The notes under the pieces: generated by a model
Told to the model about the DNA's origin: nothing
The model's database searches: none
Seen by the model: only the letters and a program-made list of their open reading frames with translations
Part shown: piece after piece, positions 24,322-36,519 of the stretch
How positions within the stretch are numbered: the stretch's first letter is position 1
Layout of the letters: each line of letters begins with the position of its first letter
Origin: Alnus glutinosa
Taxonomy: Eukaryota > Streptophyta > Magnoliopsida > Fagales > Betulaceae
DNA length: 64,000 bases
Reading direction: 5' to 3'
Assembly: GCF_958979055.1 (NCBI RefSeq)
Contig: NC_084897.1
Coordinates: 22,255,628 to 22,319,627 of the forward strand
Program-made: the position numbers and the translations under genes

Positions 24322-26025
24322 GTCAGTATGTCAATCGAGTTAGGTATGGCAGAAGTGGCTTCTGCAAGTCTGGATCTTGAGTCTAGATTTTGATTTTAGT
24401 TAGTTTCTGAATTTCCTTTTAATGGATTAAAATCAACATTATTAGGATCTGACTAGAATAGAAGTTAATTGTAGCTACTGAGGTCTGAAACAGTGTTTGC
24501 ACAACCCACATGTTTTATGCTGGAAAATTTGATTGATGCAGTTTACTTACTATTGTGTATTGTCAATATTTGTGCGAGGGATAGTTGTATTTGTTGCTTG
24601 AATTTGTTATGATAGAATGTAGATAGACTTACTTTTTACATGCCCGCAGTTGAGCATATCTTCTGTCTCATTTTGACTACTATAATGAAAACCCGTTTCT
24701 GATTTTTACTGCTGTTATCTGGGCTGCAAAGTTGCAGCAGAAAATGATATTATTATTATGATGTCTTATTCTTAGTTGATTGAATTGAATGGGAAAATTT
24801 TCTGATTGTTTAGCTTAACCTCATTGCACAAAAAACTAAAAGAGAGTCAGCTGTCATAAACCAGTTGTGATAGTTTGAATAGCGTAGTGTTGCCTTTATC
24901 TGAAGATTTGTGATTCAATCTGTAAGTCCAAGGTCGATCGAGCTGGAGGGATTTTGACATGCATCCTATGTCAGTATGCGATAATCCTCAAAGTGTGGTT
25001 GGCAAAGTGTTTCTGGATAAAATCAGAGCAGGTACAGGTTCTTTTGAGGCAGAAGCAAGTTCTTTTCCATAATCATGGAACCTGTTTCTGATTCTTTTGT
25101 TTGACAGATTATACAATCTTGCAGGTTAGAACATTCTCGGTAAAGGGGCATACTTTATTGCTAGGGATGGTAATTCTGTTATTATCTGGAAGATTAATTG
25201 GATTGTGGGGAGGATCAGGGTATATTCTGCGAGGAGCTTGCATGTTTTCCCGTCTTGAAGAGCTATTTGACCTAAATGTCAAAAACCTGTAGTTTTTTGG
25301 GATGCTATAGCTGATGATAGTTTAAAGTTAGAACTTTATTTTTGTTCTCGTCAATGAATCATATCCAAGAACCCTATTTTTGATAAGAACTGTTTGTATT
25401 GAATGTTGGATAAGATTGGAAATGGTGATGAGGATGGTAATTGATAGTAGGGAAAATTTGTAGAGATGGATGGATTGTGATGATGGAATTCTATAAAAGA
25501 AAGAAATGGAAAGAACCCAAGTAAAAATGGGATAATTCGAGGTTAGCCCAACCCCCAAACAGTAAAACTGTGTTTTGATATTTTTCCTCAATGGATCATA
25601 CAAACTCCAGATGGTTTAACATTCTAACTAACCTTTTCTAATTGTGGGTTGTGTTCTACTTTCTTCTCTGTAGTGACTACATTTTGTCTCATTTTTTGTA
25701 GTTAAAATAAAATTTTAGCTTTTAATTTTTTGCAAGCAATCATAATCAGATATTCTCCCTAACCAAACAAAATGGATATGTAAGATTTGCAAGTTTGAAT
25801 ATTTGATGCGGTTTTAAAAGATTGACAAGTATAGGTGCTTGCCTTTCAGTACAACAAATATTGAATATTTCCTAATAATTGCTGTACTTCACAAGCCACG
25901 ATAATTTATTGATTAGATGTATAGAAACAGTGTATGATTTCAAGAAAAAAAAAGTTGGGAAAATCTAGAGATATTGTAGGCAAAGCCATCTTGAGTTTTT
26001 AATGCTTGTATAAAGTTTTGTTTTG
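24322..26025. other. 3' UTR of the Shg1-domain gene and intergenic DNA
   Basis: No gene is supported. Around 25130-25290 a short frame reads RDGNSVIIWKINW, faintly like the zf-RVT region of a LINE, but too short to call. Confidence 0.4.
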
Positions 26026-26069
<44 letters not shown>

Positions 26070-26351
26070 GAATAAAGAAAAGGGTTACAAGGGAGGATCC
26101 TTGTTACTCCTGATCCGGATGGAAGAGAGAATGAGGGATCCTATGGGAATGCTTCCAAACATATGGTTGGAAGCGGCCCACTTAGCTAACACATGTGCAC
26201 GAAAGTTTGCACATCTAGAAACTTTCAAAGCATACCATCTTTGAAAGGAGATTAAATCTAAACTAATATCCGAAATTACATTAGCAAAAGACCAAGAAGA
26301 AAAGAGTGAAGGCTGAATTATGGCCAGGATCACAAGAACTAGAAGAAGCAA
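26026..26351 (-). mobile_element. 5'-truncated LINE, RNase H end with poly-A tail
   Basis: On the minus strand an open frame ends FRAHVLAKWAASNHMFGSIP, the C-terminal motif of the RNase H domain of plant LINEs. It is followed by ATTCAATT and a ~37-base A tail, seen as poly-T at 26029-26065. A paralogous unoccupied site lies at about 32712-32735: 'gtataagattttgttttgg' joined directly to 'agcctatctttag'. Confidence 0.75.
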
Positions 26352-27660
26352 GCCTATCTTTAGTTGTTTTTGTCCTCTTTGGGCAATTCATTATTCAAAT
26401 ACCAAAAATAAATTATCTAATCACTTTATACATTTTTTTTTTTTTTAAAAAAAAAAATAAAAAAATTATCAGTTCTTTTAAAGAGAACAGATACCAAAGC
26501 AATAAAACTTTCCAAAACCTTAAACCAGAAACAACACTCTAAATGCATCTTTAGCAGCCGAATTTTTTGGCAAATTCCTAGTCCCATCTCTATTCTAGGA
26601 GAACTGTCTCTCATAAATAAAGATGTGGATTTACAGAAATTGAAGAAAGCAAAAAAAAAAAAATTGTATGGAAAAAACTGAACTCTTTGACAGTAAGACG
26701 AAAATTAATCTGTCTCTTAGACAAATATTGTTTCACACTTAAACAATAAGTTTTGCAAAAGAAAATACAATAATTATGTCCTTAGGATACAATACTGCTC
26801 GAATGTAGTGTGTAGATTGCAAATTCAGAACACTATTCTGAATAAGAAATTCTGTAACAGCAGAAAAGAAGATGAAGAAGAGAAGGAAAAAGATTAACCA
26901 AAATATGCTGAAAAAATATATTTTAATCTAAATTGCAGAAACAGTTTATAGTAGTTTCTAACTGTTGAAAAAACAGCTCCTGACTGTTGAAAAAGCAGTT
27001 AGAAAATATAATTTCTAACGGTTAAGAAAATAGTTAATTATTCAAAAAATATTACTGTTAGAAAAGCAGTTGAAATGAGTTAATTATTTAAAAAATATAA
27101 CTGTTAAAAAAGCAGTTGTATACATCAGAAAACAATAAACTTGTGTGCGACAATGTGCTCGTGCTATGTGCATCTAAAGCGACTAAGCGACACGCGTGGG
27201 TGCGACGACCAATGCTTCGTATTGGGTGACACAACTAGCACGTGTACTCAAAATCTTATCTAGTATAATAGCAAGATAATTGATTATAAAGCACTCAAAA
27301 AACTCATAGCTTTTCAATGTGGGACAAAAAGTAAAGCTACTGTTGCCTCTTGTAAGAGTTTGGGTTGTGTCTTAGTCTCAGTGTGGCTGATCATTATCTT
27401 GGACCAGCTACTGATCATTGCCTTGGCAAGTTATTACCTTACCAACTAGCTAATCAAACGTAGTAATTGAAAAAATAAAGGGAAAGTTGAAATATTCAAA
27501 TTGAAGGAAAACTTAAATTTTCATGAAATAATTTTCAACACTGTCCTATATCCAATACTATAGGAGGATGACATTTTCTTGTTTTTGTTTGTTGAATCCT
27601 TTACCCTTTGAACTCCTCCTCGATATCCCAAGCATAAAGCCAACAAACAGAAGGAGAAAT
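26352..27660. repeat. Partial duplicate of ASG1-like intron 1, split by a ~950-bp insertion
   Basis: 26352-26612 matches 32729-32985 and 27555-27660 matches 32985-33070 (for example 'tctttagttgtttttgtcc', 'aattatctaatcacttta', 'aagccaacaaacag'). The stretch between (about 26609-27555) has no counterpart there. It is AT-rich, with several repeats of 'aacagttagaaa/gcagttg' and one GC-richer part (27140-27250). Its class is unknown; no clean ends were found. Confidence 0.55.
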
Positions 27661-28900
27661 AGAGAGGGAGCGGGACCGAAAGAAAGAGAAAGAGAAAGAG
27701 GCAGAAAAGTATTGGCTTCCTCCAATATCTTACCATTTCTTCTCTCTTTTTTTTTTTTTTAGTTTGTATATTGAAATAGACATGATCATAAAGGTGGGTT
27801 GAAGTCCTTTTAATATGGATTGAGCCACAATTCCAATGTTCACTTTGATGAGCATGTTTCTTGCTTTCTGACACAATTTGTATGTCTCATATGTAATAAT
27901 CATGGCCAAAAGCATCATGCAATATTTATGCAAATCATATTGAAAGAAACAAGTTGGGAAAGGAAAAGGGAAGCAAGGAAATGAAAAGTTTATCAATATC
28001 GCATTTTGTATTAAGGAAATGCTAAAGAAAGAAGTTCTCACTTCCTATGTGTTTTGAGATATAATTTAATTTACTGATATATATACTTAATTACAAGACA
28101 AAAAGCATGCACACTTACGGAAGCAAGAAACAAAAATCCTTCCTTCAAACTAAATTACACCATTGGTTCCTTTAGTTGGCTTAAATTACAAATTTCTCCA
28201 CGTGGTATTAACATGAATTCAGAGATCCCTGTGGTTGGCTTAATTTACAAATTGATCCTTGGAGTCACATTTCGTTAAAAATTTTGACAGATTTTGTTAA
28301 ACACCACATAAGCACCAATAAAATGACGACATGTGTCTATCTTAATAAAAAAATATAAATATTTTAAAAAAATTAAAATGAAAAAAAAAAAGAGCAAAGG
28401 CGTGGCTACCACCCCCAGATGCGTTTAACAGAATCTGTTAAAATTTTTAACGGAATATAACTCTTGAGATCGATTTGTAAATTAAGCTAACCACATGGAT
28501 TTTTGAATTCATATTGATACCACATGGAGTACTGATTTGTAATTTAGACCAACCATAGGAACTAATAATGCAATTATCTCTAATTTTATTACCATTCTTC
28601 AGTCTTTAAATAGACATCCAATAACAAACAAACTAACAATAAGCCTCATCTTGACATGAGTCAAATGACAATGCTAAAACTAATCTTAAAACAATTTGTG
28701 TCACCAGAAATTTCGGCTGTTGAATATGAGCCAATGCAAGGTGTAGACTGTAGAGTGGCTGCTTTCTTCGATCTTGGTGTTAATTGAGCTTGAGCTAATA
28801 AATCCCTCCAAGATGGTTGCATTATTTATATAACAAGTTTAATAATTAAAACAATTAGAGATTCTGCTCACAAAACGACGTCGATCAGCGCGCTGAAGTT
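27661..28900. other. 3' flank of the ASG1-like gene, shared with the degraded unit
   Basis: Collinear with 18031-19137 except for an inserted element at 28153-28575. The region just below 28901 should hold the 3' UTR. Open frames here (27521-28041) are non-coding by comparison with the duplicate. Confidence 0.5.
28153..28575. mobile_element. Non-autonomous TIR element in the ASG1-like 3' flank
   Basis: The left end contains ACACCATTGGTTCCTTTAGT; the reverse complement of the right end contains GCATTATTAGTTCCTATGGT, followed in both by TTGG..TAAATTACAAAT. It resembles the family at 12227-12757. The duplicate at 18537-18575 lacks it, so that copy marks the approximate empty site. Confidence 0.7.
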
Positions 28901-31900
28901 CTACCCCGACCACCAGGATGAAGCTCCAAGAACACTGTCGTTCTTGCCATTCTCTTCGTTTGGTGAATCAGTGAAGTCACCCAATGACATAATCTGATCA
29001 ATGTTTGGAAGTCCTTGGTCGCTCATGATCCATTGGTTCATAGTGTTATTATGTACTTGAGGGTCTAAAATAGGCGTTCCTGCTCCATCGTCATCACCAC
29101 AAGGAGCTGCTGATGACACAATATCGTAGTTTTGAAAACTTGTTGCTGGATTCACTTGGGATGATGATGCTAAAGCAAAATAAAATGGCTCTTGAATCTG
29201 CTCTCCCACGTGGGTTTCTACACCAGAAGAAAATGGCTGTTGAATTTGATCATCTGTCCCAAGAACTTCTGCATAATCAATCATCCCTTGAGTAGTACTC
29301 CACATATTTGCCATCCGTGGATTATTATCTCCTAATCGGTTGCTAACGACATCATGCAGGGGCGAAGAGAAGCCCATAGCTATGTTATCACAAAACAAAG
29401 GGATCAGGAGTACATTCTTCATTTCTTTGAAGTCGAAACTTTAAGAGAAAAATTCATTTATCACTTTTGCAATCATATTCTTTAACTTAAAAAAGTGTCA
29501 ATTTAGTGTATCTACCTTTCAATATATATATGTATATATTTTTGAATTTCACTACTCCATTAAGATTAAGATTCTCCGTTAAATCTTGTCAAATTTTTTA
29601 AAATACCCATGTTTATAATAAATAAATAAATAAATAAAAAATTCAAAGATTTAGTCACATGTATTTTTGCAAATTCTGTTAAATCCTGGCCAATGCCTGA
29701 ATTTAATTTTCTTTTTCCTTTTTATTTTTTTTCACTAAAAAAATGAGGGGTATTTTAAGAATTTGGACACAACTCCGTTAGAATTTAATGAAAGGGTGAA
29801 ATTGAAAAAAAATTAGAAGATGGATAAATTAAATTGACACTTTTTAAAGTTTATGGGTATGATTAAAAAAATAATAAAAGATTAGGGATGGTGAGTGAAG
29901 TTTACCCAAACTTTAAAAAGAAATGCTACACAAACTTCCAAGTTTACACTCTTAATTAAATGCCACGTCAAAGACAAAGAGTAAGCATTTGAGAGTACTG
30001 TAAATTTGAGAATTTGTATGGCATTTCTCAACCTTAAAATAGTTATGGATGAGTAGGAAGAGACAGTGCAATACCTGTTGAATCCTCAATACTAAGGTAT
30101 GGTTGGTTGATTTGGTCGTGTGCCTGAACATGTTGCATAGGCCCAGGGAAGCTTGAGAAAGGCAGCTGCAAACCGGATCCGGAGATGTTTGACCCATATT
30201 GTCCACCAGTACTCAAATCCAAAGAAGTTTCTGTAATCCCATTATTGTAGTAAACAGAAGGGAAATAAGGAGAACATGGCAAGGTTGGGAATGGTGTTTT
30301 TTGGCTCAACATAAACAACCTGCTATCGCATTGCAGGAGCTTCTCATAGTGTTTATCAAGGGCTCCTGGAGGAAATTCAAGATAGTGCCTCCTGAAAATG
30401 GTATATCAACACAATTCAAAATTTGGATTGAAAAAATGTGGTAGATAACAAGTGTATATAGTAACTAACATTTTACTAAGTGGTCTACGTAATATATATT
30501 TAGTTCCAAATTTTATAGTTTGTCAAACTAAGGCTACGTTTGGTACACTGGAATGATAATTTCCTAGGAATAGAAATGTGTATTATTAGGAATACAAGAA
30601 ACTGGAATTGAATTATCATTCATATTATTTCGTTTGGTGACAACACATACCATATTTCTTAACTGGAATTGAATCATATTTTGCCAAAATTTCCTAAATT
30701 ACCTTAACTCTAAAAATTGTTTTCCCAAAAAGCTTTTTTTTTTTTGAAACAAAAAAAATAAAATTGAATTTATCCCCCGTGGGTCGGGGTGGTCAACTAC
30801 CCCATTAGAAGCTCCGGGGGTTTTCACACCACCCCCCGGAGGCTGGAGACCCTCATGGTGGACACCGAGGAGCTGCAAGGGTGGTGTGACTACACTCGAT
30901 ACCATTCAGGGTAGTCATGACTGTTGAAATTTATCCAATATCGATTGTAGAATGGGCTGAGTGGTCAGTTTGTAAGTGTGAGGAAAAATCTTATCTCATG
31001 AGGTGGTTTTTGGGGTTAAGAGAGGCTTAAGACCATTCAATAACAATCAACCCTAATGCGTCATGGGGGTGGTTGCGACCACACCTGAGGGTTTTCAAGG
31101 TTGGTGCAACAACACTTGGTGCTTCTGTTGAGGTGGTCGCCTCCCACAGAGACGATTAATTTTATTTTATGTTCTTTTTTGTTTGCCCAAACAAAAAGAG
31201 GAAAAAGAAAGAAAGATATATAATGGGTTTTTGGGAAAAAAAAATAAAAAATTATTTCAAGGCTATTCCATTCCCGAAAGAATAGTCATTCTTCCTATTT
31301 TTTTTTTAAAGAATAACTATTTCTCATTTTGAGGAGTAATCATTTTCTGTGTACCAAATTTGACCTTAACGTATATGCACGCTTAAAATATTGTCCATAA
31401 AGATGAACACTAGACTGAGCTATTTTATGATTAGAAAACCTAATGTAAACAATAAAATTTAAAAAATAAAATACAAACCTGTTAATTAAAGCTTGCCCAT
31501 TAGTAAAGTCTCCGCTGACTTTCCATAGGGTATGCTTTCGCGGCATTGGATCAGTCTCTTGATAGAACGCAGGTGGAGTGTCAAGCTGAAACAAATTTCA
31601 CCACCTTAAACTCCAAGAAGAAATAAACATTAATTGCACTTCAATGAATCTCAATCTCATTTTATTTTCTTTTTTTAATTTAAAAAAATAAAAAGAAAAA
31701 TAAAAAGAACCTCAATTTCAAGAATTCCAGGCTCATTTGCCACCGTTGAAGCTCTAATTGATAAAATATCAGACCACTGTATTTCAATCTTGCTTTTCAA
31801 GCTCTCCTTCATGATCTCCCACACAAGTTTTTTCTTTGCGTAGTAACACTTGGCCACCAAGGCACCTTCACGTTTAGAAACTTCCTGCAAAATTTCTAGG

Positions 31901-33290
31901 AAAAAAAACCATGAAGAACAAGAACCCTTTTTCTCATCTTCGTTATTTACTACAACTTTTTCGGATTAATGTTGATTATTTTACCTTCCATGAGCCTATT
32001 CTAATTAACGATGCACCGAAGTTTGAAGCCTTGCACTTCTCAGCATCATAAATAAGCTTTGCCTGGACTGCACCAGGAACTGGTTTTCGATTAGTCCCAG
32101 AAACAGTACTTTTTGTGCTGTTCTTTGCATGAAAAATGCTCTTCTTCTCCACTGAGTCCACGAAAGAGTCTGTATTCGAAAATGTTAAACCGATAGGACC
32201 TAAGTTCAATAGAATTTCACTCAAGTAATTACCCTGCAAATTAGTACAATATGGAAGCAATGTTAAAAAATTGACCACAAAACTGAAAAATTGGGAAATC
32301 AATGATAACTAAACTACCATGCTAGGGAGATTTTCTCCTGCCTTTACCACACTGCTACACTCCCCTCAAACGGAGGTTCTTTTTTTTTTTTAATCAATAT
32401 TATGGACCAACTGGGTTGCTCGTACCATGCACCTTTGTTCCTACTTCGGATATCCTTGTTCGTGTTTACGCCATTCCACCATTATCTTTGATTATTGGGG
32501 AGTCTTTTAGTGAGCCTATAATATAGCAAGTTGAGACACCACTCAATCCGAAAGCTTAAACTTATGGGTTTAAGCTCAATTATGCTATAGAGATAGAGAG
32601 GGACCAATGTGCTAAGATGATACCCAAGAGAGGAAAAGAAATTTGGCTGAAATGGGACGAGCTCTTGTTGATCTGATCGTTAGATTGATGTCTGCAGCTA
32701 TTTTTTATGTATAAGATTTTGTTTTGGTTAGAACTAGCCTATCTTTAGTTGTTTTTGTCCGCTTTGGGCAATTCATTATTCAAATAACAAAAATAAATTA
32801 TCTAATCACTTTATACATTAAAAAAAAAAAAAAAAATCCGTTCTTTTTAAGGAGAGTCCGCAAATAACAAAGCAACGGAAGTACGAAACCTTCCTTGAAC
32901 CAAGAACACTTTAACTTAGCAGTCTTTTTTTGTTCTTTTCTCTGGCGGATTCCTAGTTCTAGTTCTAAACTAGGAGAACAGTCATGCTTACGTTTTCATG
33001 TTTTTATTTGTTGAATCTTTACACTCTAAACTCTTTCTGGATATCCCATGCATAATAAAGCCAACAAACAGTTGAATGATAGAACCTGAAAAAACAAAGA
33101 GAAATGAAAAGAAAGAAGAAAAAAAAGATTTTGAATCCACCTTTTCCCCACTTTCTGCTGATGTTTGTTTCAGCCTCTTGTTTACAGCTTCTGAGATGCG
33201 GAAATCACAAGCAGGGCTTCTGTTCATGTCCACAGGCTCAAAACGAGAGTTCTGAAACTGCTCAGAAGTAGAGTTCTCGCAAAACCCCAT
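28901..33290 (-). CDS. Plant-specific ASG1-like protein of unknown biochemical function
   Basis: Six exons join in frame: 33290-33141, 32233-31985, 31884-31711, 31585-31479, 30391-30075 and 29379-28901, giving 491 aa. The conserved core spans about residues 51-255: a short LNLGPIGLTFSNTDSFVD motif, then ASNFGASLIRIGSWK, GALVAKCYYAKKKLVWEIM, SKIEIQWSDILSIRA, PRKHTLWKVSGDF and NRRHYLEFPPGAL. This block is shared with Arabidopsis proteins such as ASG1 (Altered Seed Germination 1); the match is from memory. The C-terminal third is acidic and Gln/Asn/Ser-rich with repeated QIQ.PF words, as in many transcription-associated plant proteins, and shows no known fold. The database label 'DNA helicase' for some relatives has no helicase motif to support it here. 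Introns carry several MITEs. The exon 6 acceptor (TAACATAG|CT) was chosen by phase. Confidence 0.75.
29462..29885. mobile_element. MITE-like TIR element in intron 5 of the ASG1-like gene
   Basis: The left end reads AAAAAGTGTCAATTTAGTGT; the reverse complement of the right end reads AAAAAGTGTCAATTTAATTT. An inner inverted pair involves 'ctccgttaaatcttg' and 'aactccgttagaattt'. No exact target duplication was fixed. Confidence 0.6.
30533..31370. mobile_element. TIR element in intron 4 of the ASG1-like gene, possibly PIF/Harbinger- or hAT-like
   Basis: The left end is GGCTACGTTTGGTACACTGG; the reverse complement of the right end is GGTCAAATTTGGTACACAGA. The interior holds a GC-rich part (30770-31150) with ggtggtgtga-type words. 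Flanking triplets taa/tta do not match exactly, so the superfamily is uncertain. Confidence 0.55.
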
Positions 33291-33663
33291 TCTTTCAATC
33301 CTTAATCCTATTAAGATATCCACATCAAAGAGGTTTATATGAGAATGTGCCGCGGCATAAGCGAGCAAATGAAATATCGCCGGAAACAGAGGAAACAGGG
33401 GAAGTAGGGAAGTAGCAGCACAATGTGATTTACTCGTGATTTATAATGGGAAGGAGTCTTTTTGACGCGGGACTGATGATGTTATAATTAGATAGGTCCC
33501 AGTCCCACTCCTCCTGCGCATTTTTAGGGCTGGTAGATTTCTTTTTTAGCTTCATAACAGAAATTAGAAAGATCCATTCAAAAAAAAAAAAAAAAACCAG
33601 AAATTAGATAGATACTTTAGTTACTTAGTTAGTTGACATAACAAAAATGGAATTGACTTTTGG
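33291..33663 (-). promoter_or_regulatory. 5' flank and presumed promoter of the ASG1-like gene
   Basis: Upstream of the first ATG (33290). An open frame continues upstream from 33290 but holds only a TTG start. The outer part (33535-33650) is the sequence that survives in the degraded unit at 19138-19190. Confidence 0.4.
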
Positions 33664-33932
33664 AAGAGCTTCACTTAAGGGTATTGATTTTAAAACGTTT
33701 TAAACTAGGGTATTCAATTTTTAAAACGTCTCAATAACAGGAATTCCGTTAAGATTTTCAAAATCCTACCAAAAATTGAATTTTGGCAGGATTTAACAGT
33801 AAATCTTAATGGAGTACCTATTATTAAGACGTTTTGAAAATTGGATACCTAGTTTGAGATGTTTTGAAGTTCAGTACCCTTAAGTCAAATAGACCGATAG
33901 TTTGGTACTCTTAAGTGAAGTTATCCCTTGAT
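33664..33932. mobile_element. MITE with long TIRs ('cttcacttaaggg' family)
   Basis: The left end reads AGCTTCACTTAAGGGTATTG; the reverse complement of the right end reads AACTTCACTTAAGAGTACCA. An inner pair of 'aaacgttttaaactaggg' against its inverse follows. No exact target duplication was identified. Confidence 0.65.
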
Positions 33933-34071
33933 TTTTTTAGCTTCTATCATTGGTTGATTTTGGCTGTGACAAAGTTTTTGTTTAAAGCAATTTCTATATA
34001 CTGCACTTTTATATCGCTTTGCTGATGTGGCACCGTCAACTAATTCTTAGATCGATCCTCATTTAAAAATA

Positions 34072-34810
34072 AAAAATTTAGTGGTAATTACATTTTTCCT
34101 CTATCAACTACCAAAAAATGTACGATGCCCTCACAAATTACCAACTCGGCCAAAATAGAGCATCTAACTATCAACTTTACACATTTTGCCCCATTCCTTC
34201 AATCAAATCCGTTAACATGGATGGAATATGCCGGTTTTGGACGTTAATTTTGATTAAAAGACAAAAATGCCATCAATTGATAAAAAAAATAATAAAAATT
34301 TTGGTTTATTAATTTGGTTTAAATTTATTAATAAAAAATATTAAAAATAATATATTTAATAAAAAAAAAGAAAGGAAATATATTTAATATGTTAATTTGG
34401 GGGAGGGGGTGACGCACGAGCCACACTCAGAGGTGGCTTTGGCCACCCCAGCTTTTTCCTGGGGTGGCTGTGAGCCAACCTTTAGGGGTGGTTCGCAGGC
34501 CACCCTAGAGCAAAACTTGGGTGGCCGCGCAGCCCCATAGGTTGCGGGGTGGCCGTGAGTCACAGGCCACCCCCTTTTCCTTTGGTTATTTATTTATTTA
34601 ATTATTTATTTGTTTAAGTTGAGGATATTTAGATATTTTTGAAATTGAATTAGGGTATTTAAGTATTTTCACGAGTTAGGTTGACAGAAATGGGCAAAAC
34701 ATGTAGCTGTGGTAGTTGAATACTATTTTTTGGTCGAGTTGATAGTTCATAGAGACATTGCACATTTTTTGGTAGTTGATAGGGGGAAAAAGTAATTGCC
34801 CAAAAATTTA
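34072..34810. mobile_element. Mutator-like non-autonomous element with exact 9-bp TSD and long TIRs
   Basis: Element 34081-34801 (721 bp). TIRs start GTGGTAATTACATTTTTCCT and GGGCAATTACTTTTTCCCCC and share 'ctatcaactaccaaaaaatg'; similarity reaches inward for roughly 130 bases. It is flanked by identical aaaaattta at 34072-34080 and 34802-34810. The interior is GC-rich, with many ggggtggc/gccacccc words and no coding capacity. Confidence 0.88.
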
Positions 34811-35742
34811 AGAACTGATTGATAAATGTAGTATATAACATTGAACAATGTTTTTTGCATAACAAATGTACACGCTTTGTACAACAACGCTGATGTGGAA
34901 ATGATTTTCACAATAAAAAAATAGTATGTTTTCTGCACACATAAAAAGTAAAAAATCATTTCCACGTTAGCGTTATTGTACAAAGCGTGTATATTTGTTG
35001 TACATGAAACTTTACTTTATACCATTAAATTGGTTGGATAAAGACTTCTTGCCTTTATTTTGAACTTTTTACTATTAAAAAGGTTACTGTTTTTACTTAT
35101 TTTTGTGTTTTGGGCACATATTTTCATTTCAAAATTCTAGTATAAATATTTTTTTTCTAGCTTAATTTATATGGTTTTCACAATAGTTCAAATCAATCCA
35201 AATGAGTTGCAATGCTTTGTTATATTGTTTTCAATTATTGTGATATTAAAGAATCCTAACTTTATAGAATACATTTGCCAAAATATTGAATTACCCCACA
35301 CAAAAAGAGAAGAGAATTTGAGGTGAAGATAAATTTTTGAATATTTGTTACTTACTTTAAACTATTAAGAACACTGAGATGTGACATTTGAGAATGTCTT
35401 AAGGTTTTATTAACACCACTTTTATAATAACTTAATGTTTCCATAAAAAAGTGTGGTATGTTACAATTTATTTGAGCACTGACATGGTTTAGCCAAATCA
35501 GCCATTAAACAAATTACAGGTGTTGTCTAGATAAAAGAAATTCATATTTGTATGTGTGATATAGTTTTGTTAGAACAACATGCTCTTATCTTTTTTTTTG
35601 TTGTTATTTTATGAATGAAATCATTACTCCTTTCTAAAAAAAAAGAAAGAAAGATACGTTGATTAAATTGAATGAAGTATATATTACTATAAACACTAAG
35701 TCAAAATGATACGTGAACCCATTTTAGCATGTAGTTATTGTG
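34811..35742. other. AT-rich intergenic DNA with small inverted repeats
   Basis: No gene. 34850-34990 forms an imperfect inverted repeat (acaaatgtacacgctttgta against its inverse), a small foldback element. A possible LINE tail (tttatgaatgaaatc plus an A-run) ends at about 35643. Confidence 0.45.
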
Positions 35743-36519
35743 GAAGAACATTTTAATATTGACATATATATATTTATGATGAATAATCTCAATCGCGAAT
35801 TATACATGGTTCAGATTAAATTTTATAGATTTAATGGTATATATTTTGTCACATCATTTAAAATTTTAAATAACGTGATAACTTGTATATTGTTAATTGT
35901 AAATAAAATTTAGACTATAAAATAGATCCTCTCCACCTCAATGAGTAAGAGAATTTCAATGGCAGATTCATCCTATTAGTAGAATCATAAGACGACACAT
36001 AGCTTAGCTCAGGTTGTCATTAGACAATTCATAGATCAAGTTTGAATGAAAGAAATTTATGAATGTATTTGTAATATTGTTTTGTTAGCTATGCTCTGTT
36101 TCTATAAAAATTAAAAAAAAAAAAAAAAAGAAAGAAAAAAGAAAGAGAATTTCAATTCTTAAATCAATATAAATACCGTTATCTTTTACTAGTACTCTAT
36201 TACTTATGTATTCAACTATTGAGATCAATTAAAGTCTGTTATCAATTTATTCTAAGAAATGTAGAATATTTCCATCCATCCATTAATACAGGAGAGAAAT
36301 AATTACTGTACAACTTTGTACAACTCCAACAACTTTTTTATTTTTTTTTTTTTTTTTTTTTTTTTCAAACTAACTAACTATTGGATCTGTTTTTTTTACA
36401 TGTGGGTCATACATATTTAACGGTTGATTTTAAAAAAAGTTGTTGGAGCTGTATAAAAGTTGTAAACGAATCATATCTTAATACATAAACATGTATATAC
36501 TATGGAGGAAACAATATAT

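Noticed and set aside
25101-25292. 63-aa frame with a faint LINE-like alternative frame
   Set aside because: Too short and degenerate to assign; no poly-A or TSD.
27521-28041. Minus-strand frames of 103-117 aa downstream of the ASG1-like gene
   Set aside because: The duplicate at 18.0-18.4 kb shares the DNA but breaks the frames; it behaves as non-coding flank.
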